Assembly (NCBI GenBank): GCA_025602915.1
Contig: JAHLJZ010000063.1
Span: forward strand, 62,001-126,000
Length of the DNA stretch: 64,000 nt
Reading direction: 5' to 3'
Source of the DNA: Paraphysoderma sedebokerense
Lineage: Eukaryota; Blastocladiomycota; Physodermatomycetes; Physodermatales; Physodermataceae
Below the pieces are notes generated by a model. That model did not search any database and had not been told where the DNA came from. It was given only the letters and a program-made list of their open reading frames with translations. Shown piece after piece: positions 50,689 through 62,066 of the stretch (positions are counted from its first letter, which is position 1; each line of letters opens with the position of its first letter). The position numbers and the translations under genes were made by a program.

Positions 50689-52292
50689 ATGTCATCCTTG
50701 CACTCTATATTCCACAACATCAGAGAATATCTCTCTCCTGTTCTCGCAAACTCGAAATTCCTCGAAACGGGTGTCCTCACCCCAGAAGAATTCGTGGCCG
50801 CCGGAGACTACCTAGTATTTAAGTGTCCGACTTGGAGCTGGTAATTGAATTTATCCTTCTACTATCAATTGTACTAATGGGTTACCGGAGATAGAGTAAA
50901 TTCAAAACGATACGGAGAAAGAAATCGGCCATCTCATCTCGTCTTGACTAATCTTTCATAATGAATGTACAGGGAATCCGGAGATCCAAGCAAACGAAGA
51001 GATTATCTGCCACCCAATAAACAGTATTTAGTGACGAAAAATGGTATTTTTTTTCTTTTTGAGTCAATTATTGTCCGTGTCCTCTTATTGAATTATATAC
51101 TGAATGGATTGTGGATATTCGATTCGCCCTGCATCAAGTCCCCTGTGCGAAACGAGTAAAGCAAATGGAATATACGGATGACGCCACTGAAGCGAACATA
51201 GAAGATGCGGAAGATGGTGAAAGTTGGGTTGCTACTCACAGCTCTAGACGTATGTCCCCTGTTGTTGTCTTATGATAACTTCCGATATAAGGGTAGAATG
51301 CTGACATGTACTTCTTTCCTCGCCCCATTCCTTTTATGAAAACAGTAACAGGATATACAGATGATTTCGCTGCCGATATTGATTTGTTGTCCGATATTGA
51401 TGATGAGTTTTTAGAGCAACAGGTTACAGATGTAATGGGGAAACTTGATATATCGTCCAAACCTCAGTCGTCGTCATCTTCAAACTTCCAATCATCGAAA
51501 CAGGGAGTTCAAGCAGTGGCGGAAGTTAAAGCTGAAGCGAAAAATGAACCGGAGGACGATGAGGAAGAAATACCTGACATTGACGATATCCCTGATATGG
51601 AAGACGACTTTGGTGTTGAAGAGGAGGAGGATCCGGCGGTTCTAGAACAGCAAGCACATACCAAACCAGGGAGTTTAACCAAAGGTGGCGGCAACGATAA
51701 GATATTGAGGACACGGTATGTATAATTTGAATTGTCATCCCGTCTTATTTGATAATGAACCTTAATTTTATTCGTCTTATCTGTGGCTTCAATGCACTCG
51801 TGGCTTGCCCTTCCAATTTATTGATGTTTTGTACAATTCTTGTGCTTCGATTTAATGGAATTACAATCCTGTTCTTTCCTTACATCACTCTTCCATTGAC
51901 ATTATTTGATTTCCCCATCCGCTTCAACGTATTTACCTCCCAAAAGTACCTACGACTTGAGCATTACTTATGACAAATACTATCAAACGCCTCGTATCTG
52001 GCTTTTTGGCTACGATGAAAACCGAAATCCTCTCACTTCGACTCAAATCTTTGAAGACATATCTCAAGATCATGCGCATAAAACGGTGACGATTGAAGGA
52101 CATCCACATGTAGATATGAGTTTAGCGAGTATCCACCCTTGTCGGCATGCTAGTGTTATGAAAAGGATTATGGAGAAGATGAAGGAAAGTGGAAAAGAGT
52201 TAAGGGTGGATCAATATTTAGTTTTGTTTCTGAAATTCATGAGTTGTGTCTTGCCTACGATTGATTATGATCACACAATGACGTTGGAGTGA
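50689..52292 (+). CDS. ATG3: Autophagy E2-like enzyme Atg3
   Basis: Atg3 takes activated Atg8 from Atg7 and transfers it to phosphatidylethanolamine on the growing autophagosome membrane. Five exons. The start [19 protein letters not shown] is the amphipathic N-terminal helix; then come [39 protein letters not shown] and [11 protein letters not shown], all diagnostic. An acidic flexible region ([18 protein letters not shown]) is where Atg7 and Atg12 normally bind. The catalytic domain has [20 protein letters not shown] and the active cysteine in [12 protein letters not shown] (codon 52140-52142). The C-terminus is truncated by only a few residues relative to animals (DYDHTMTLE). Frame is kept across the splice joins tested. 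Confidence 0.96.
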
Positions 52293-52794
52293 GCTGAAGA
52301 CGTTGCAAAGGTGAGGATCTCGTTAGAGTGTAAATAGTGCAATAAGACTGAACTCGATGAAAGAATACTTGCTCTGTACTATCAACCTCGCGTCGCCTTT
52401 CTCGTTCCGTAATAATCTGTTGGCGCGCGATGTATTGAAATTGTAAATTAAAATTTTATCAATGAATATGTTCCCAACGCACTGCTTCTTATGGTTTCCT
52501 GCTGAAATGATCGAACGTGATCATCGAATCTGGACTCCTTCGTCCAATGCCTGCTGCCATTGCCAAGATTATGTTACTCTAAGCTATGAGAATATTATTT
52601 AAAATCGATCCCATCTATAATGAGATTGATAGCCCTGTAAGAACGCAACTCCATGATTGATGTAGGAATATAAAACGACCATTATTGACTTGGTCGTGAT
52701 TCCTGGCTTCCCCTCCCAGTCCCGTTACGCCAGATCCATTGTCAATCAACTCCAGAATCCCATCGCATTCACATTCCTCCCTCATCTCACACAC
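52293..52794. other. Intergenic between ATG3 and GCP3
   Basis: Short region with ATG3 terminator and GCP3 promoter. No other feature seen. Confidence 0.4.
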
Positions 52795-55700
52795 ATGCAC
52801 ACCGCTTCCAAAATGCTAGGCAACTCCTACTCCTCGCATTCGGCATCACATACCGCATCTGGCCTCTCCTCCTCCGCAAACACGCAACCCTCACATCTAA
52901 CCCAGTCTATCGTCGCCCTCGTGAGGAGGTTCGTCGGTTCGGAAAATGAGTTTGATCAGCCAGATTCAACTGCCGATATCGGGAACGCTAATCATGTGAA
53001 GGAAGAAAAAGAAGAGAGTGATAGAAGAGTGAATAGAATGACCGAATATTGTATGCGGATCTTGGGAAGGTTTGTTTTGGCTTTCTGAGTTTCCCGTCCC
53101 TTTTCCCGGCTCTGTGCTGTGTGTTTAATTGTCGTTCATGAGACTAATCATACGATTGTGATCACTTTAATGCGTTATTCCGATATATCTACTGCTTAAT
53201 CGCTATCAATCACTCGAATTTTGAACACTCAGTCGAATCACATCTTCAATAGTTCAAGATGACGTGCATATATCTGACATGATCAAGAAGAAACGTATGG
53301 TTCTCTTTCCCAATATTGTTCATCGAGTTCTTTGTTGCAAATATATGTTCAAGCGGATTGTCCTAACGATGACTAAAATCTTTAATGATACCGCGCCAAT
53401 GATTTATACGAAATTTAATCACAAATAGTGATAAGATCCGAGAAATCAACAGAAAAGGCTCTCCGGTTTTCCCTGTTGTCTTCAAAGTTGCAAGCCGAGG
53501 TACATCTTGTCTTGTCATATTTGCCCTGATGATCTTCATTCAGTAACACATCAATTGCTTCGGGTGCTTCCATCAAATTGTCTGCGCGTAATTTTTGAAA
53601 AACCTTCAACAAAGCCGATATTGGCTAAGCGGTGGGCAGTTTTGTATTTTTTATTAGCAGTGGCAGATCAGGCAGAATTTTTGAATGAAATTTCGGTGAG
53701 TTTTCCTCGGCCGTCTTTCCATGGTCGTGCCCTTCTTTCGTGAATTCACAAGTTCCCCGCTTTTGCAACCATCGGCGCATATTTACACTCACCATCTCTC
53801 TCATTCATAATTATACGTCATCATATTTCTTATACTAGCTTATTGAGTCTTCCCTCTCGGGGCTTGGACTCCAATCTCTCGATATCCCTTCCCGTGTTGA
53901 TACGACTTATAATGAACCTTTGACGTCCGAAACAGGCCATACCTCACAATCATTTCGAGAGTTTGGAGCGAGAAACGTGAACGAAAGTAGCCGGATGTCA
54001 TGGAGTAAAAGCCCGAGTGCGGAGCATGTGAAAGATAAGAAGGGACCGACAGGATATGAGAGATACTTAGGGGTTGAAAATAGTATGTCGTCAATTTTTT
54101 TTTCCTTTCTCATGTCGTCCGTCAGAAGTGAATTGTGTTCAATATTGCGTCAAAATTTATCACATGTCCCTTCCTTTTGCTTTTTATCTCACTTCGTCAT
54201 GTTAACGGCTCTTTCATCTGTCATCTTTCCTTACTCCAACATGTGGCCATCTCTCTATGAATGTGCTACGATAGCATCGTATCAAGTGCCTGAGTCGCTT
54301 TTACTTCGTGATTTAATATACGTTTTCCAAGGCATAGATGGCCGCTTTATCAAATATAATGATGAGAAGCAGGAATATAGAGTCGAGCGACTTGTTCGTA
54401 CTCTTTTCAGCCCCTTCAACAAAATTGCATTAGATTGATTAATTTTTGTTCCAGATTGGTGTACCGCGGCCTACGAGAGAATTGATTCACAAACTGTCGG
54501 AGATGGGGTATCTATACAAAAGGATTAATCAATTTCTCACAGAGAAGGAACAGGATACGGCGTACGGATTGGTCGGACAGGTATGTATTACTTTTAAAAA
54601 AAGCTTATTTATTAACGCACAATGCAGGCTTTAGTTCTCACCATTGCTTGACAGAGTTTTATATCCGCTCTCCGTACTGAGCTTACATCATATTACCGAT
54701 TAATTTCCATTCTGGAATCACAAATCTGTAAATCTTTCATGGACACGCAAACTGGTTCTTCCTCGCCTACAGACTCCTTCTCTGCCCTATCCTCCTCTGA
54801 CCTCGATCAAGCTCCGTCCGCCACTGAATTGTCATCTAAGGGATTAACGTTAAGGAGACTACTGGTCTGGAGCATTGACCCCATGCAACGATTGAGAATG
54901 ATGGTTGCGTTGATTGAAAGTTGTGGTGAATTCAAAGGAGGGGCTCTGGTGAGCGCAGTGCACGGTTATATTCATCATGGTGACAGAGTCGTGAAAGAAT
55001 TTGTCGGAAGCGTTTTGAGTGAGGTTAGTTGTCGCTCGCCCTTAATTGATTTCCGCCTATCATTGACTCTTGCATACAGATTTGTCAACCTCTCTTTACG
55101 ATGTTGAGACGATGGGTTTATGAGGGTGAACTTCTGGATCCTTACAATGAATTTTTCGTGGCAAAAGAGAACAACGTAGATGAGGAACATCATTGGTGGC
55201 GGATGAAGTATAGTGTTCGAAGTGAAATGATACCTGGATTCGTAGAGAGGCCGCTGGCGAAAAAGGTAAATTTCACTTTCTAACTCTTTCCAATATCTCT
55301 CTTTCCTGCGGAAAAATTAATTTATGTTTCAAAAATTATTAGATTTTCTTAATTGGGAAGTCTCTAAACTTTTTGAGATTTAATTGCCATGATGGACAAT
55401 GGGTGGCTATGAGAAGTCAAATGGCTGATACCGCTCGAGGTAATTGTCTCAGTTGGAGTCTCCATTTGCGGGCTATTGGTCGACTATTAACTGTATCTGC
55501 AGGTCTCGAATATGGTAATCTAGCGCTTCTCGAAACGTCCATTGACTCAGCATATACGATCACTTCCAAACGATTACTGGATATTCTATTCACTAAATAC
55601 AAATTCATGGATCATCTGACAGCACTTAAACGGTACCTATTGTTGGGACAGGGTGATTTCATTCAACAATTGATGGATTCGCTAGGGTTTGTGTTCTCGT

Positions 55701-57452
55701 TTTCTATTTTCTTATGTTTTTGTCATCTGTATTTGTTTACTGTGATTTCTATGATCGCCATTCTAATTCATCATATGCCTCATTCTTATTGCTTGAGCAA
55801 TCTAACGTGGTTCACTAATATTAACAGACTGACTTGTGCTATTCACTCATTATAGGTCTGGCCTGAATAAACCCGCTAGTACTTTGTATCGGCACAATCT
55901 AATCGGCACTTTAGAAGCTGCTGTTCGGGCTTCTAATGCTCAATTTGATGCGCCTGATATATTAAGACGACTGGACGTAAGATTATTAGAGGTTTGTATA
56001 ATTTTCTGCGAGCCACATCTATTTCCAGCATAACCTCTTAATCTGGATCATATTCTCAGATATCACCAGGCGACTGCGGTTGGGATGTTTTCTCCTTGGA
56101 CTACCATGTTGATTCCCCGATCAACACAATCTTCACACCCCAAGCTATGCAACAATACTTGAAATTATTTAACTTTCTTTGGAGATTAAAGAGAGTAGAG
56201 TACACCTTGTCGCAAGGATGGAAAACGCACGTGACAAGGAGAGAAGAATTTAGGGGGATATGTATGATGTCGCTGTTCTTCATCAATATTCTGTTGCCTT
56301 GCGTCACCTAACTTGATGCCATTGTCGATATATAGCGATACAATCTCTTCTTCATATTGCACAGGTGACTTGGTGCGAGATGTTCCATTTCATCAATTCC
56401 TTGCAGTATTATATCCTGTTTGAGGTTTGTTATTGTGTCGTCATCTGCCGTATTGCTCAAATATATTCAATTAGGATGAATGCTGATTGACGGTATCTAT
56501 TGGTGTTACTTCTAACTCTTGTGAACTGATTGTTGTAGGTGCTCGAATGCTCCTGGGCCGAACTGCTCAAACAAATACAAGAATCAGCGACTGATCTAGA
56601 TATGTTGATCGGAGCTCACAATAAATATTTGAATAATATTATTTCAAGGGGTTTGCTAAGTGGCAATGGGGATCAGGTTTGTCTCGCTTTGTTGGCAATC
56701 TTAAAGAATTCTGCTGGCTATTCGTATGATGAAGTATCGCGACTTATGATTGATGACATTTGCAGAACCTGTTACCAAGATTGATGAAGCTGTTTGAGGT
56801 TATTTTACAATTTAAAAATGCTCAAGTACGTCTTCAAATCAAGATAAATACTCTCAAGCTTTCCGAGATTCATTCGTCGTGACTGCATTCTAACTTATCT
56901 TCGGCAGGATCAACTTTACGAATACGGAAATGTAGAGCTGGAACAAAGGCGCCAAATGGAAGAGCAAAAAGCAGCGAAAGCTTTTCAGGTTTCTGTCTGG
57001 TTTTTTCTTTTTTTTAGTGATCCAATTCTAATGACTTCATTACATGTTTCTTCCGTGGTTGTTCTGCATCTTGTACGTTTTGGTGAAAAGAGCAAATGGA
57101 AGATACCCGATCGCGCAGCCTATCGGCCTACAGAGCATTATCGCTCTTTAGAGAGTATTCAAGAACGCATAAATGATGTCGCAAAAACTTTCAGGGTACA
57201 GTTTGCTTCTTTCCTTTGATCAGTGCGCTTCTTCGATTTTTAACCTTAAACCTTTGTCACAACAAATAGAACGACATTACGGCGCTTATTAGCAGTTTGT
57301 CAAACCATAAAGAATTAAATCTTCGCTTTTTATCATTCCGACTAAACTTCAATGAATTTTATCAAGAACAGAGGACTTTTGAAGGCAATCCTACGGTGAC
57401 TAAGCCACCGCTGCCATTGTCAGGATTCAGTGATAAACGTTTTGCATCATGA
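52795..57452 (+). CDS. TUBGCP3: Gamma-tubulin complex protein 3 (GCP3/Spc98)
   Basis: GCP3 and GCP2 bind two gamma-tubulins to build the microtubule-nucleating complex at spindle poles or centrosomes. More than a dozen exons. Chosen start: ATG at 52795, with a second at 52813. GRIP1 blocks: [67 protein letters not shown] and [15 protein letters not shown]2 blocks: [79 protein letters not shown] and [34 protein letters not shown] and the FEVLECSW form identify GCP3 rather than GCP2. Stop at 57450-57452. Confidence 0.94.
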
Positions 57453-59503
57453 TTTGGGAATGTGAATGCTGTCCTATTGACTCGATGAAACTGCTGATTG
57501 AAGTTGTAAATATTGGATATATATAAATATTGAAGAACAAGAAGTTCATAGACGTGCTTTCATTGCTCACATGGCCCTATCTTTTCTGTTTTTTCCGGCT
57601 CCGCGGATTGACAATATCACATCTGGAAGAGGATACGTGATAAAGAAGCGAAAGCGCTAGAACATATTTGTATTACTTGGTGTAAGATCAAAATTGAATA
57701 TGAGCTTTGTGTAGCGAAACTCTGATTGTTGAAATTCCCAAGGGTAAAATAGGTTCGGAATACATAACACATGCTAACAACATCAAACATAACAATAGAA
57801 TTTAAATTTAGTAACATGAACCAAAACAATAACATTCCTTTCCAACATACAACCGAGATTTTAGTATTGACACAGTATGTTATCGTTTCTTCACGACATC
57901 TGTGGGTTGAAGCACCCATCGTTGTTAAAGATTAATGAAAAATATAACCGTCTGCCGCCTAAGAAGGTGTTTTGAGCACCCATGAACAGATAACTGTGGC
58001 TCCGTTTTGTTGACGCGAAAGGGCTACGGTATTGCTGGTTTTGGTTTTGTCCTATCTAGATGCTAAAAATTTATTTGCGGGGAATTTCTGCAAAGTGTCA
58101 TGGTTCATTTTTACCGAACGTGGACACAAAGGTTTAACTTATCAAATGGAAGCAATTATGCAAAAGATGCCGACCATGTTGGGGTACAAAAAGGCTGTTC
58201 GGTGATAACGCATACGGAAAGAACTCCAAAACATTCCACAATTGATTAAAATAGAAAAAAACATAATAAATGCAATTATTTCAGAAAATAGACGATTATT
58301 TTTTGATTCAAACGTGGATGATACGAGGTATGAACTAACGAAATTTTGTATTTAAATAACATGAAAAGTGAGTGAATGTACTTCATATATTCATTGACAT
58401 CACAAATGAGCTTTCATAATTTATGCCATGTTATGCTGTCGTTAACAAGCAGATAGTGTTCACTCTGATGCTTGCTGCAGGACTCTGGTATGGGGATATT
58501 TCACTCAATCAGATTCCGCATGTCTTCGTCTTGTGGGAAGTTCACTTGTCTTGCTTTGTAGGATAAATATGGAGAAATAATGTTCCGCTTGTCATAAACA
58601 AATTATGAAAAAAATCGAAATAGCCATAAAACTAAAACAACCACTGCAACCATAAGGATGGATTATTGATCTAGCAACATGAGCAGTAAAAACAGACAAT
58701 CGTTTCCTCACGACAAAAGAGGGTTGCTCAAAATCAAATGTCCCCATTTGATACTCTGAGACTTGAATCTCCTTCTTCGTTTGTTTGATTATCCAATACC
58801 AATTCGTGGGGAATCAAACCAATTAAAACGAATTAACCAATTCATGAGTAAATTCAATTCTTAATAATTAATCACCCCATGAATAGTACTTGTAATTTCG
58901 ATTTAGCAAGAGCGTTCAACAAACTTCCCATAAGTCTAAGCTTGAATAACTTCTTCTCATCGTCTTGTCCAGAGATTTGTGCTCGATGGCCTTCATTAGA
59001 ACGTTTTTATTTCAAGTGTGTCGATCTGATCTGCTTCTTCTTCCAATGAGACAACTGTAGTTTCAGAGTTATCATTCGGCGACTTTTCATGCTTTTGTTC
59101 CAAATCTTCATGTTTTCTTTCCAATTCAAATTCAAAAACAGGTGAGGTTACTCTTTGATGGGTCGTGTTGGATACAATTTGAGGTACTAGACCATTATTT
59201 TCATCGCAAATATCGGATTCACTTGTAGAACAATAATCAGAGGTTTCAGAAATGATGGAGTACGAACCAAACAAGCGAAACGAATTAATCCGATCCTAAG
59301 ATACGCTGATGGGAAGTATCTTGCAAAGTTCGACGGGAAAAATGTAAAACGCTCTAACTCTTCTACTCAAAAGAGACGTCGCAAACAACAACGCATGTCG
59401 GAAAGAAGGATATTTGGGGGATCGTTTCCTTCCGGGGATATGGGTTTATTCCCAATAGGCGATATATCGAAGAGTGAAGTTACTCGTTCCAGGTGGAATA
59501 AAG

Positions 59504-59717
59504 GTGAATGAGCAGGTTAATTATTGGGAACGAGCTTCGAAGTATAATTAGCTGAGTCTTCTTCACTTCAATTGACAGCATTTTAAAATAGGTATGTTTA
59601 AAGATCATTAAATCAAAAGAAAGTCTATCGGTTAAAATATAATCAAATATAAACCTAACCTAACCAAATAAATATCCTCATATACCTACCGGTTTTCTAA
59701 TTAACCTGCTCATTCAC
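59504..59717. mobile_element. MITE-like element with perfect 20-bp terminal inverted repeats
   Basis: GTGAATGAGCAGGTTAATTA at 59504-59523 is matched by its exact reverse complement at 59698-59717. The 214-bp interior is AT-rich and non-coding. Size, perfect termini and absence of coding sequence fit a non-autonomous DNA transposon (MITE). A clear target-site duplication could not be identified, so a chance hairpin or a folded-back repeat is not excluded. Confidence 0.55.
59665..59700 (+). repeat. Dispersed repeat block (copy in MITE-like element)
   Basis: The block AATATCCTCATATACCTACC followed by GGTTTTCTAA recurs with few changes at 61006-61040, outside any terminal inverted repeat. This suggests a second, truncated relative of the same element. 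Confidence 0.6.
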
Positions 59718-59975
59718 ATTGGTCATCATAAACATTCTCTATCAATCGATTCCATCTCAGAAATTACCAATTATTCGCACTAAATGGTGAAGTACTGAAC
59801 ATATACAAAACTAAAAATTTATTCTTCAACAGGAATTATTGACTCTTAAGGTTCTTCAGTAACCTTGATCGGATTGCCTTTATCTGATTTGGGAGATTGA
59901 AGCCTACAAAATGCTGTGAAAAGAATATCTGATTATTTCGTAGTATCTCAATCACAAATTACATATTACGTCACT

Positions 59976-59995
59976 GCGCGTCTCGTGACCAGGAA
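59976..59995 (+). repeat. 20-bp inverted repeat, left arm
   Basis: GCGCGTCTCGTGACCAGGAA; the exact reverse complement is at 61118-61137, about 1.1 kb away. Confidence 0.75.
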
Positions 59996-60234
59996 TTGAA
60001 GTCTATATGGAATATATAGTCAACAATTTCTCTAATCTTTTTCCATTACGGAGTTTCTCGTACCATCCTTATGAACACCTTCTATATACATGCTGTCTCT
60101 AAACTGCTTGCGCTCACTGCATCCTTACTTCTGTTGCTGAATTCCCTCTAACTCCTTTCGTCTGACAGGCATATAAGTCCCACTTCCAATTTCCTTTTCC
60201 ACGTCGTGTTCATCATGTTGGGCGGGAGGGCGGA

Positions 60235-60285
60235 ATGAGCAGTTTATTCACTCACATCTCGTATAATCGAGATGTATACTTCGCC
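60235..60285 (+). repeat. Diverged direct repeat of the tRNA-like element's flank
   Basis: ATGAGCAGTTTATT and CGAGATGTATACTT recur in order at 61157-61203 (ATGAGCAGTTTATT, CGATGTATACTT), with unrelated bases between. Confidence 0.55.
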
Positions 60286-61005
60286 ACGGAAGAGAACGAA
60301 ACCAGAATCCTCAGTTTAGCGATTCCGTTCAGCAGTGATGACATAAATCTGGAAACAATCGAGTTTCTGCTTTGTGGTAAAGGAGAATAGTTGAGGTATC
60401 TATCCTTGCGATTTTGCCTAATGGGTAGTATATTGACGATCGTATTATCGTGACTTCCCTTTTCACCAGCAAACATTCGACATTCGAGTACTTCACTCCT
60501 ACAATTGTTATCATCTAATATTCTCGAGCTATCTTATGATGGATATCGCGGTCATATCTGGGTTCAAAATGTTCGAGCTACGACTTACGAGACCTTGCGA
60601 CGTTGATCCTTTCTGTAGCTGTCTTAAAAGAACGATGTATGTGTATTTCCAATATTAGATATGTCGAAGAGGGGGATCATTTATTACGCTATATTATATA
60701 ATACATGATGTGGATTAAACGGAAATTCTTGAATAGCAATATCTGTATTATGCAAAAAGCTCATTGTCATGAAATGATAGTAATTCGAAAAGTGGAAATC
60801 AGACTCATTGTAAACCTTCAAATTTGAATTGTAAATAGCAATATGAGATGGAGCCGAGCAATGCAATTTAGAATAATGGACTGACCAGGAATGGTGATAC
60901 TCGAGATGTGAGTGAATTATAGAATAAACTCCCAATCCAAAGCTCAGATTTAAAGAGAAAACTCTATGCGAAATGTCCCCATCTTGGACTCCAACGCGAT
61001 AACCC

Positions 61006-61040
61006 AAACAAATATCCTCATGTACCTCCCGGTTTTCTAA
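61006..61040 (+). repeat. Dispersed repeat block (second copy)
   Basis: AATATCCTCATGTACCTCCC followed by GGTTTTCTAA, same orientation as 59665-59700. Sequence after CTAA differs, so the terminal inverted repeat is absent here. Confidence 0.6.
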
Positions 61041-61117
61041 GGGAATGGTACACGAGACTGGGCAGGATGGAAAAAGACTACAGAGATTGTTTAGAAAAAC
61101 AATTCTGTCTTTGCAGA

Positions 61118-61137
61118 TTCCTGGTCACGAGACGCGC
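61118..61137 (-). repeat. 20-bp inverted repeat, right arm
   Basis: Exact reverse complement of 59976-59995, lying just beside the tRNA-like sequence. It may be the body or tail of a SINE-like element present in two orientations. Confidence 0.75.
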
Positions 61138-61194
61138 AGGAAGGAATACAGGTGCTATGAGCAGTTTATTTATATGAACGAAACATCGATGTAT

Positions 61195-61256
61195 ACTTGA
61201 ACCGGGGACTTCCAGTTTCCGGCCTGGGTGCTCTAACCACTGAGCTATCTGTTCTA
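61195..61256 (-). mobile_element. tRNA-derived (SINE-like) fragment
   Basis: Read on the minus strand, TAGCTCAGTGGTTAGAGC (61230-61247) is a textbook tRNA D-arm and A box, and GGTTCAAGT (61195-61203) resembles a B box. The anticodon arm does not pair properly with a 7-nt loop, the T-arm has no complementary strand, and the acceptor ends do not pair. It is therefore not a working tRNA gene but a tRNA-derived head, as in SINEs. Nearby repeats shared with 60 kb support a dispersed element. Confidence 0.6.
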
Positions 61257-61460
61257 AGAGTGTGGATTCCTTATCTTCCAACACCGAGTTCATTAGATTG
61301 GCAATACGGAATACTCAGTAGTTATCACTCGAAAATGATTGACTGACGCCGTGTTAAGCTTCTTCAGACCAGGCTAGAGTGAAAAACTGACACCTCATAA
61401 AATTATGTTCACCTTTATTCCTGCTGGCACACGTCTCCTGCAAAGATCAAAACCAAGAAA

Positions 61461-61482
61461 TTCTAGATTCTAGATTCTAGAT
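61461..61482. repeat. Short tandem repeat (TCTAGAT)n
   Basis: Three copies of TCTAGAT in a row, a simple repeat without further context. Confidence 0.7.
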
Positions 61483-62066
61483 ATATACCACAACTTAATG
61501 ATTATAATATTGCTCATACCCCAAGTACTTCCCAGTTGTTACAGAACAGAGTACAAGCCGGGACAGTCCGGGCTCTTCTAAACATTTTGGGGCTCCTCCA
61601 ACAGCGATGAGAACGTATCTGACAGAATGATTTGACTAAACGTATTGTTAACCCTGCGTGTTTCAATTCACAAAAGCACCTTACTTTGCAAGAATCTTCC
61701 GCGTCCTCTCGTCCTCATAAAATATTATTTCACACGAAAATAACTAAATACTAGATGTAGAGTATGAATATTTTTGTGACATTGAACTAAAATGAAAGAC
61801 GTTCTAATCCACTCGATGTCTTGCGAGACCTCGGGAGATGATTTTTCTGACTATGCTATAGGGAATTCTAATTACAAAATATATAGTTAAATATCTCGCT
61901 GCGCACTGTCGGGATGTGGGCTTTCAAAACCGTATTGTCACCGTGGTCAGCAGTGCCTACCTCAAAACTACTTATGTTCTTTCTACTTCATTTTTGGTCA
62001 GTCGAGGAAGACATTCTGTTTGTCGACGAAAGTTGGATACAATTTACACAAGCTTTACATCAGAAC

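Larger units (their letters stand above)
57453..62066. other. Gene-poor region with dispersed small repeats
   Basis: 4.6 kb with no convincing gene. A minus-strand acidic frame (58996-59274, ending EEEADQIDTLEIKTF) could be an exon, but has no partner. From 59.5 to 61.3 kb, several short sequences recur in direct and inverted orientation (listed separately), marking this as a repeat island. Confidence 0.5.

Noticed and set aside
52795-57452. GCP2 instead of GCP3
   Set aside because: The blocks [37 protein letters not shown] and FEVLECSW match GCP3; GCP2 has different residues at these places.
58996-59274. Acidic minus-strand frame in the gene-poor region
   Set aside because: Open for about 90 codons, but there is no partner exon and no known domain; AT-rich low-complexity sequence can give this by chance.
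61195-61260. Functional tRNA gene on the minus strand
   Set aside because: D-arm is perfect, but the anticodon stem needs an 8-nt loop, the T-arm does not pair and the acceptor ends are not complementary.
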